Positions 60,019-64,000 of a stretch of 64,000 nucleotides of DNA are shown piece after piece. Within the stretch, counting starts at the first letter, position 1. Each line of letters starts with the position of its first letter. The position numbers and the translations under genes are program-made. The DNA lies in NCBI RefSeq assembly GCF_900129505.1, contig NZ_LT670818.1:8341001-8405000 (forward strand), written 5' to 3'. Source of the DNA: Bradyrhizobium erythrophlei (lineage in GTDB: Bacteria; Pseudomonadota; Alphaproteobacteria; Rhizobiales; Xanthobacteraceae). The notes beneath the pieces were generated by a model. It had not been told where the DNA came from, searched no databases, and worked only from the letters and a program-made list of their open reading frames with translations.

Positions 60019-60113
60019 CGTCATTCCAGGGCGAGGCGAAGCCTCGGACCCGGAATCCAGAAGTGGTGACGTGCAACGATTCCGGGTTCGCGCTACGCGC
60101 GCCCCGGAATGAC
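60019..60113. repeat. dispersed palindromic repeat (family F)
   Basis: CGTCATTCCAGGGCGAGGCG at the left pairs with CGCGCCCCGGAATGAC at the right, and CCCGGAATCC with GATTCCGGG inside. Shares its ATTCC...GGAATGAC ends with the composite repeat at 55362-55553. Located just after the carotenoid oxygenase stop. Confidence 0.7.
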
Positions 60114-60160
60114 ATCCAAGCCATTGAAAATACATGGATATTAATAATTCGCTCACATTA

Positions 60161-60231
60161 TTTTGACACTGTAAAGATTTGTCTTGACCTACGCCCCTTT
60201 CGTCTTTAAAGCATCTTGACGCTGTAAAGAT
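60161..60231 (+). promoter_or_regulatory. second copy of the TetR-type operator/promoter segment
   Basis: TTTTGACACTGTAAAGATTT through CTTGAC (60161-60188) matches 58504-58531 at 27 of 28 bases. A CTTTAAAG dyad (about 60204) and a further TCTTGACGCTGTAAAGATTG copy (60214-60233) follow. They lie 20-90 bases upstream of the membrane-protein gene at 60250, so that gene probably belongs to the same regulon as the carotenoid oxygenase. Confidence 0.75.
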
Positions 60232-60249
60232 TGGCCAAGCGAGGCTGTC

Positions 60250-60822
60250 ATGGTTATCTTCCTCATCCTTGCCCCCTACGGCGCGTTCGCGACGTTGATG
60301 CTGTTCGCTTCTGCCGCCGCCAGCCTGTTTGTATCGGCCGCGATCTGCCTGGCGGTGATCGGCTACGACGTCTTCAGGGGCCGCCCGATCAAGATGCTGG
60401 GCGCGGGTTCGGCGATCCTGTTCGCCGCGCTGGGTTGCTACGTCACGCTGCTCGATTCCGGCATGGCCCCGTCCGCGGTGAAACTGACGGTCGATGTCGG
60501 CGTGCTGGCGATCTCGCTGATGTCGCTCGTGATCCGTCGGCCGTTCACGCTGCAATATGCCCGCGAAGCGGTCGATGCCGAGACGGCTCAATTACCTGGG
60601 TTCCTGAAGGCCAACTACGTCATCACCTGGGCCTGGACTGCCTGTTTCGTGCTGATGGTGCTGGCCAATGTGCTCCTGATCTATCTGCCGGGCCTGCCGC
60701 TGTGGGCCGGAATCGCGATTGCCTTCGCCGCCCGCAACACCGCAGTCTATTTCACGAAATGGTATCCAGGTTATCATCGGGCGAAATTCTCGGCGCCGGC
60801 TGCTTCGCTAGACGTTGTCTAA
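60250..60822 (+). CDS. membrane protein, unknown function
   Basis: 190 residues with about five hydrophobic segments: FLILAPYGAFATLMLFASAA, AAICLAVIGYDVF, LGAGSAILFAALGCYVTLLD, ITWAWTACFVLMVLANVLLI and LWAGIAIAFAARNTAVY. No recognisable domain. The promoter carries the same operator repeats as the carotenoid oxygenase, so it may act with that enzyme, for instance in export or uptake of a substrate. Confidence 0.7.
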   Translation: MVIFLILAPYGAFATLMLFASAAASLFVSAAICLAVIGYDVFRGRPIKMLGAGSAILFAALGCYVTLLDSGMAPSAVKLTVDVGVLAISLMSLVIRRPFTLQYAREAVDAETAQLPGFLKANYVITWAWTACFVLMVLANVLLIYLPGLPLWAGIAIAFAARNTAVYFTKWYPGYHRAKFSAPAASLDVV

Positions 60823-60838
60823 ATCGTCGTTAGGAAAG

Positions 60839-60917
60839 AAGCGAAGCCATCCAAAGCTTGGTATACTGGTTTGACAAGCGCGCATTCGCGCAACACGTTG
60901 GCGCTTCGCGATGACGG
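60839..60917. repeat. dispersed repeat (family B-related)
   Basis: AGCGAAGCCATCCAAAGCTT at the left and GGCGCTTCGCGATGACGGG at the right; CGCGCATTCGCGC is internally palindromic. The arrangement is that of family B (GAAGCAATCC...). Located between the membrane protein and YciB genes. Confidence 0.55.
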
Positions 60918-60937
60918 GAAATACCAGGGAAACCTAG

Positions 60938-61489
60938 ATGAAGGACGTATTCGTCAGGCTCGGCACCGACTTCCTCTCCGCCATCGTGTTCCTGGTGCTG
61001 TATTTGTCGACCGGCAATGTGGTGCTGGCGGCGTCGGTGGCGATCGCCGGCGCCGTGGCGCAGGTGATCTACGCGCGCGTCAAGGAAAAGCCGCTCAGCT
61101 TCATGACCTATGCCAGCCTTGGGCTGGTGATCGTGCTCGGCCTCGCGACGATTTTGACCAACGATCCCCGCTTCGTGCTGGCCAAACCCTCGATCGCGCA
61201 TTTCGCGATCGCGGCGATCATGCTCAAGCGCGGCTGGATGCTGCGCTATATGCCTCCGATCGTGTCGGAGACCATTCCGGAATATGTCGCGGCGGCAGGT
61301 TACGCCTGGGCGGCACTGATGCTGGTGCTCGGGCTCGGCACCATCGCGGTCGCCTGGACCGGCGATCTCAAACTGTGGGCGTTCTATGTCTCGGTGGTAC
61401 TGGTCGGGGTCAAACTCCTGGCGTTCGCCGTGCAATATGTCGTGTTTCGCGTGATCACCATAAACCGGATTCGCGCCGCCAGCGCCTGA
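60938..61489 (+). CDS. yciB: YciB/IspZ-family inner-membrane protein
   Basis: 183 residues, about five to six hydrophobic segments. DFLSAIVFLVLYLSTGNVVL, QVIYARVKEKPLSFMTYASL and TILTNDPRFVLAKPSIAHFA with LKRGWMLRYMPPI match YciB, also called septation protein IspZ/A, an envelope protein linked to peptidoglycan and cell-division homeostasis. It stands alone between two repeats. Confidence 0.78.
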   Translation: MKDVFVRLGTDFLSAIVFLVLYLSTGNVVLAASVAIAGAVAQVIYARVKEKPLSFMTYASLGLVIVLGLATILTNDPRFVLAKPSIAHFAIAAIMLKRGWMLRYMPPIVSETIPEYVAAAGYAWAALMLVLGLGTIAVAWTGDLKLWAFYVSVVLVGVKLLAFAVQYVVFRVITINRIRAASA

Positions 61490-61494
61490 CCCAA

Positions 61495-61560
61495 AAGCGC
61501 AATCGAGCGAAGGGGATACCGGTTCGGCTTGAGAAAACGCGATAGGACAAAAGATCGCGG
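61495..61560. repeat. dispersed repeat (family D), second copy
   Basis: GAGCGAAGGGGATACCGGTT then GAGAAAACGCGATAGGACAA resembles the element at 42410-42476 (GAGCGTC...GAGACCGATTCGCG...GAAAACGCGTCAAA). The terminal hairpin of the other copy is not obvious here. Confidence 0.5.
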
Positions 61561-61670
61561 TTCCCACCATTGGGCACGGGCGGCAAGATGCGTTATACCG
61601 CCGCCCGAGCCAACCCTGATCCCAGAACCATTCCGGTTTTGCGAACAAACAGCCTTGAGGAGACCTAGAG

Positions 61671-61967
61671 ATGGCCGTGGACGGAAGCTGGAATATCGTC
61701 ATGAGCACCCCGATGGGCGAGCGCAACGCGACGCTGACCGTCACGAGCGCCGGCGGCGCACTGACGGGTACCCAGGGCGCCGAAGGCCAATCGGGCGAGA
61801 TTTTCGACGGCACGGTGGCCGGCGACGACGTCGCCTGGAAGATCTCCATCACCAACCCGATGCCGCTGACGCTGGCCTTCACCGGCAAGGTCGCCGGCGA
61901 CAGCATGTCCGGCGAAATGGGCATCGGCCCGATGGGCAGCTTCCCGTTCACGGGGACGAGGGCGTAA
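61671..61967 (+). CDS. small conserved beta-rich protein
   Basis: 98 residues. MAVDGSWNIVMSTPMGERNA followed by LTVTSAGGALTGTQGAEGQS and WKISITNPMPLTLAFTGKVA is an all-beta repeated pattern, as in a small beta barrel of unknown role that I associate with bradyrhizobial genomes. AGGAG lies 10 bases upstream. No signal peptide, so cytoplasmic. Confidence 0.7.
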   Translation: MAVDGSWNIVMSTPMGERNATLTVTSAGGALTGTQGAEGQSGEIFDGTVAGDDVAWKISITNPMPLTLAFTGKVAGDSMSGEMGIGPMGSFPFTGTRA

Positions 61968-61978
61968 ACACGGGACAG

Positions 61979-62073
61979 TGTCGTCCCGGCGGAAGCCGGG
62001 ATCCATACGCCGCGACTTTCTTTTCAACCTTGATCAGCGGTGGTTATGGGTCCCGGCGTTCGCCGGGACGACA
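61979..62073. repeat. dispersed palindromic repeat (family A), copy 2
   Basis: TGTCGTCCCGGCGGAAGCCG at the left, then CCATACGCCGCG, and ATGGGTCCCGGCGTTCGCCG ending GGGACGACAAC. It shares arms and the CCATACGCCG spacer with 985-1101. It lies between convergent small-protein and fumarase genes. Confidence 0.8.
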
Positions 62074-62089
62074 ACTGTCAGGCACTCCC

Positions 62090-63757
62090 TCACCCCAAAT
62101 TCAATTCCTTGAAGAAGTCGTTGCCCTTGTCGTCGATGATGATGAAGGCCGGGAAATCCTCGACCTCGATGCGCCAGATCGCTTCCATGCCGAGCTCGGG
62201 ATATTCCACCACCTCGACCTTCTTGATGCAGTGCTCGGCAAGGTTCGCCGCAGCACCTCCGATCGAGCCGAGATAGAAGCCGCCGTGCTTCTTGCAGGCC
62301 TCGCGCACCGCGACCGCGCGGTTGCCCTTCGCCACCATCACCATCGAGCCGCCCGCAGCCTGGAACTGGTCGACGAAGGAGTCCATCCGTCCCGCAGTGG
62401 TCGGGCCGAACGCGCCGGAGGCGTAGCCTTCCGGCGTCTTGGCGGGACCGGCGTAATAGACCGGATGGTTCTTGAAATAATCCGGCAGCGGTTCGCCCTT
62501 CTCCAGCCGCTCGCGCAGTTTGGCATGCGCGGAATCGCGCGCCACGATCATGGTGCCGGTCAGCGACAGCCGGGTTTTTATCGGGTGTTTTGAAAGCGTT
62601 GCGAGAATATCCTTCATCGGCTGGTTAAGGTCGATCTTCACCACCTCGCCGCCTAGCGCGTGCTCGACCACCGGCAGATATTGCGCCGGATTATGCTCGA
62701 GCTCCTCGAGATAGACGCCGTCTTTCGTGATCTTGCCGAGCACCTGGCGGTCGGCCGAGCAGGACACGCCAAGCCCGATCGGCAGCGAGGCGCCGTGGCG
62801 CGGCAAGCGGATGACCCGCACATCGTGACAGAAATACTTGCCGCCGAACTGCGCACCGACGCCGAGCGACTGCGTCATTTTCAGGATCTCCTGCTCCATC
62901 TCAAGATCGCGGAAGGCGTTGCCGTCGGCCGAGCCGTGGGTCGGCAGTGCGTCGAGATACCGGGCGGAAGCCAGCTTGACGGTTTTCATGCAGAGTTCGG
63001 CGGACGTGCCGCCGATCACGATCGCGAGGTGATAAGGCGGGCACGCGGCGGTGCCAAGCGTGAGCACTTTCTCCTTCAGGAACGCCAGCATGCGATCCCT
63101 CGTCAAAACCGACGGCGTCGCCTGGAACAGAAAGCTCTTGTTGGCGCTTCCGCCGCCCTTGGCCATGAACATGAACTTGTAGGCCAAATCTGAATCTAAA
63201 GAGCCGCCCTCGGCATAGATCTCGCACTGCGCCGGCATGTTGTTGGCGGTGTTTTTCTCCTCATACATCGACAGCGGCGCCACCTGGGAATAGCGCAGGT
63301 TGCGGCGCAAGTAAGCGTCGCGCGCGCCTTCCGAGAGTGCGGCCTCGTCGTCGCCGTCGGTGATGATTCGAGACCCCTTCTTGCCCATGATGATGGCGGT
63401 GCCGGTATCCTGGCACATCGGCAGCACCCCGCCGGCGGCGATGTTGGCGTTCTTGAGGAAATCAAAGGCGACGAACTTGTCGTTGTCGCTGGCCTCGGGA
63501 TCGTCGAGGATCGCGCGCAGCTGCTTCAGGTGCCCCGGGCGCAGATAGTGATTGATCTCGCCGAACGCCGCCTCGGACAGTGCCCGTAGCGCCTCGCGCG
63601 ACACCACCAGCATGTCCTTGCCCAGGACCTTCTCGACCCGCACGCCCTCGGTTGTGATCTTCTTGTACGGCGCGGTGTCAGCGCCGAGCGGAAACAGCGG
63701 GGTGTGCTTGTAGGGCGGAACGGGTTTTGGGTCGGGAAAGGCGGTGGGAGCGTTCAT
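62090..63757 (-). CDS. fumA: class I fumarate hydratase
   Basis: 555 residues from ATG 63757 ([20 protein letters not shown]). The three cluster cysteines are in [30 protein letters not shown] and [13 protein letters not shown]. Both the alpha and beta parts are in one chain, as usual for FumA/B. It interconverts fumarate and malate in the TCA cycle and is sensitive to oxygen through its 4Fe-4S cluster. A GTG at 63769 would add four residues. Confidence 0.95.
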   Translation of the reverse strand: MNAPTAFPDPKPVPPYKHTPLFPLGADTAPYKKITTEGVRVEKVLGKDMLVVSREALRALSEAAFGEINHYLRPGHLKQLRAILDDPEASDNDKFVAFDFLKNANIAAGGVLPMCQDTGTAIIMGKKGSRIITDGDDEAALSEGARDAYLRRNLRYSQVAPLSMYEEKNTANNMPAQCEIYAEGGSLDSDLAYKFMFMAKGGGSANKSFLFQATPSVLTRDRMLAFLKEKVLTLGTAACPPYHLAIVIGGTSAELCMKTVKLASARYLDALPTHGSADGNAFRDLEMEQEILKMTQSLGVGAQFGGKYFCHDVRVIRLPRHGASLPIGLGVSCSADRQVLGKITKDGVYLEELEHNPAQYLPVVEHALGGEVVKIDLNQPMKDILATLSKHPIKTRLSLTGTMIVARDSAHAKLRERLEKGEPLPDYFKNHPVYYAGPAKTPEGYASGAFGPTTAGRMDSFVDQFQAAGGSMVMVAKGNRAVAVREACKKHGGFYLGSIGGAAANLAEHCIKKVEVVEYPELGMEAIWRIEVEDFPAFIIIDDKGNDFFKELNLG

Positions 63758-63878
63758 GGGGAGGCTCACGAGGCTGGAAGCCGGACGCGTCCATGGGAGA
63801 CAGCGCCGACGGTTAAAGCGGTTCTAAGCATTTTTCAGATAAAGGGAAGGTCCCGGGTGCACGCCCATGCGTGGCCTC

Positions 63879-64000
63879 TCACCCCTTCCCTTCCTGCTTC
63901 TCTGCATAGGCATCCACCAACGCGCGGATCATGCGCTGGTATGGCACGCGGCGCTGGCGGGCGGCGCGCTTGAAAAATGCCACCGAACGCTGCGACAGGC
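63879..64000 (-). CDS. CopG/BrnA-like antitoxin, C-terminal fragment
   Basis: Runs off the right edge; 39 codons are visible, ending LVDAYAEKQEGKG. The segment LSQRSVAFFKRAARQRRVPY with QRMIRALVDAYAEK is the ribbon-helix-helix antitoxin signature in which FFKxxAxxxxxPYQxMIRxLxxxYA is conserved. A toxin partner (BrnT-type) would be expected just outside the window. It is upstream of fumA on the same strand, separated by 121 bases. Confidence 0.7.
   Translation of the reverse strand, partial: LSQRSVAFFKRAARQRRVPYQRMIRALVDAYAEKQEGKG

Noticed and set aside
60592..61951. Long minus-strand frames over YciB and the membrane protein
   Set aside because: Antisense to genes with clear membrane topology; no domain.
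1..64000. CRISPR array or prophage
   Set aside because: No regularly spaced repeat-spacer unit and no phage structural or lysis gene was found.

Overview
The window looks like chromosomal DNA from a Bradyrhizobium-like member of the Nitrobacteraceae (Alphaproteobacteria). The evidence is high GC, strongly biased codons, many bradyrhizobial small conserved proteins, a GTTC-N7-GTTC LexA box at recA, eukaryote-like NADP isocitrate dehydrogenase, and several dispersed palindromic repeat families. This assignment is inference from protein and repeat character; no 16S or other definitive marker is present.

Layout. 0-6.2 kb: a leftward ABC importer (NrtA/B/D type) with a two-domain sulfurtransferase, an acyl-CoA-dehydrogenase-like flavoprotein and an OsmC protein, divergent from a TetR regulator; probably uptake and use of a small sulfur or nitrogen compound. 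6.3-12.7 kb: TrmJ fused to a DUF559 nuclease-like domain, a membrane alpha/beta hydrolase, icd, two small DUF proteins and a PCMT-like methyltransferase. 12.7-21.6 kb: an archipelago of very small genes (35-100 aa, several below usual ORF cut-offs), a stand-alone response regulator, an HWE-type histidine kinase and a transglutaminase-like protein. 21.7-29.4 kb: alaS, then a tandem glycine riboswitch driving gcvT-gcvH-gcvP. 29.4-32.8 kb: two tandem paralogues of an unrecognised family, one broken by an IS630-type element whose transposase appears to lack its third catalytic acid. 33-34.1 kb: recA. 34.3-37.4 kb: more small proteins, twin terminator hairpins and a perfect 20-bp palindrome. 37.8-42.3 kb: paired Crp/Fnr-type regulators, a PaaI thioesterase, PilZ and DUF2336 proteins. 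42.5-49.9 kb: a PQQ dehydrogenase, a secreted caspase-like protein, small envelope proteins and a YeeE/YedE-type sulfur transport pair with an AhpD-like protein. 50-55.3 kb: a BcsL/FemAB-type acetyltransferase, a DsbA-family oxidoreductase, an XRE regulator and a nitric-oxide-type module (group III truncated haemoglobin divergent from an NsrR-like regulator around a 29-bp palindrome). 55.5-64 kb: methyltransferase, SET-domain protein with a lysine-rich tail, TetR/carotenoid-oxygenase pair sharing operator repeats with a downstream membrane protein, YciB, class I fumarase, and a partial CopG-like antitoxin at the right edge.

Most of the window is housekeeping or lineage-specific chromosome rather than an island; the only clear mobile element is the IS630 copy. 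The most informative signals are regulatory palindromes tied to specific genes, unusual fusions (TrmJ-DUF559, SET plus basic tail), paralogous small-protein families, and genes too short for standard calling. I did not see a CRISPR array, prophage, or rRNA or tRNA gene.
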